Under the pieces are notes generated by a model. The model was not told the DNA's origin. It worked only from the letters and a program-made list of their open reading frames with translations, and searched no databases. From assembly GCA_029883255.1 (NCBI GenBank), contig JAOUJL010000085.1, positions 1 through 6,579 on the forward strand: DNA of 6,579 nt, given 5' to 3'. Below are positions 6,201 through 6,579 of the stretch, one piece after another (position 1 is the first letter of the stretch; every line of letters starts with the position of its first letter). Both the position numbers and the translations under genes were made by a program. This stretch comes from Candidatus Bathyarchaeota archaeon. Its GTDB lineage: Archaea > Thermoproteota > Bathyarchaeia > Bathyarchaeales > Bathyarchaeaceae.

Positions 6201-6579
6201 TCACAGTGGAAGTTCTTTACTACCCTGGCTGTTCTCTAAAAAACACCTATCCTGAATTTGAAAAGAGCACCTACGCGGCGTGTGAGAAATTGGGGATAAA
6301 CCTAGTGGAGATTCCGGAATGGAACTGTTGCGGGGTTGTCCCCAGCTTAGCCGCTGACAACGTGATGCGGCATCTTGGAGCTGTTCGTTCATTTATCAAC
6401 GCGCAAGAGAAGGGAAAAGAGATAGGAACCAATGTTGTGGTTACCCTCTGCTCTATGTGCTACAATGTTTTGAAAAGAGTAAATCTAATTTTGAGAGAGC
6501 AAGAGGATACGTTGAAAAATGTTAACGATTTCATAGACGACCAGCCCGACTACGTTCCAGAACTGGAAGTGGTCCACTT
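6194..6579 (+). CDS. hdrB: Heterodisulfide reductase subunit B, N-terminal part (cut by window edge)
   Basis: The first 128 codons of HdrB are present and the frame is open to the window end. HdrB holds the non-cubane [4Fe-4S] clusters that reduce or form a disulfide such as CoM-S-S-CoB in methanogens. The first CCG domain is complete in its cysteines: YYPGC at 9-13, NCCG with C45 and C46, and C86-x2-C89 (CSMCYN). The second CCG domain should lie beyond the window. The spacing between C46 and C86 is 39 residues, a little longer than I recall for methanogen HdrB. The ATG at 6194 overlaps hdrC by 7 nt; GTG at 6197 would give a 4-nt GTGA overlap like that of korA/korB and is a real alternative. 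In a non-methanogen the disulfide substrate would be unknown. Confidence 0.92.
   Translation, partial: MVITVEVLYYPGCSLKNTYPEFEKSTYAACEKLGINLVEIPEWNCCGVVPSLAADNVMRHLGAVRSFINAQEKGKEIGTNVVVTLCSMCYNVLKRVNLILREQEDTLKNVNDFIDDQPDYVPELEVVH

Overview
The window looks archaeal. The evidence is a TATA element (TTTATAT, 392-398) with a BRE-like sequence just upstream, short Shine-Dalgarno motifs before several genes, and a gene set of the kind seen in methanogens, Archaeoglobus and uncultured anaerobic archaea such as Bathyarchaeia. The lineage cannot be fixed from this sequence. Anaerobes that use low-potential ferredoxin chemistry are the best fit. All full-length genes are intact and on the + strand.

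Layout. Positions 1-486 hold no convincing gene. They contain a T-rich stretch, a C/G hairpin and, near the right end, the promoter. From 487 there are eight tightly packed genes in one direction. The first four (487-3326) are korD-korA-korB-korC, a four-subunit 2-oxoacid (probably 2-oxoglutarate):ferredoxin oxidoreductase. After 28 bp come hdrA (3355-5346), mvhD (5348-5836), hdrC (5829-6200) and the 5' two fifths or so of hdrB (from 6194, cut by the window edge). Junctions are 1-nt, 4-nt, 8-nt and 4-7-nt overlaps or gaps of 28 bp or less. No second promoter is visible, so the eight genes are probably one transcript from the promoter near 392.

How they fit together. KorA/KorB would oxidise a 2-oxoacid with TPP and CoA. 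KorB, KorD and a soluble ferredoxin would carry the low-potential electrons. HdrA has FAD and several ferredoxin-type cysteine sets and is the electron-bifurcating or confurcating flavoprotein. HdrC passes electrons to HdrB, which carries the CCG-type cysteines that hold the catalytic non-cubane clusters for disulfide/thiol chemistry. MvhD is the [2Fe-2S] adaptor that links HdrA to a hydrogenase, a formate dehydrogenase or another donor/acceptor. No hydrogenase large or small subunit lies in the window, so MvhD's partner is unknown. The notable point is that Kor and the complete HdrA-MvhD-HdrCB module appear to share one transcription unit, which suggests that 2-oxoacid oxidation is coupled to flavin-based electron bifurcation/confurcation.
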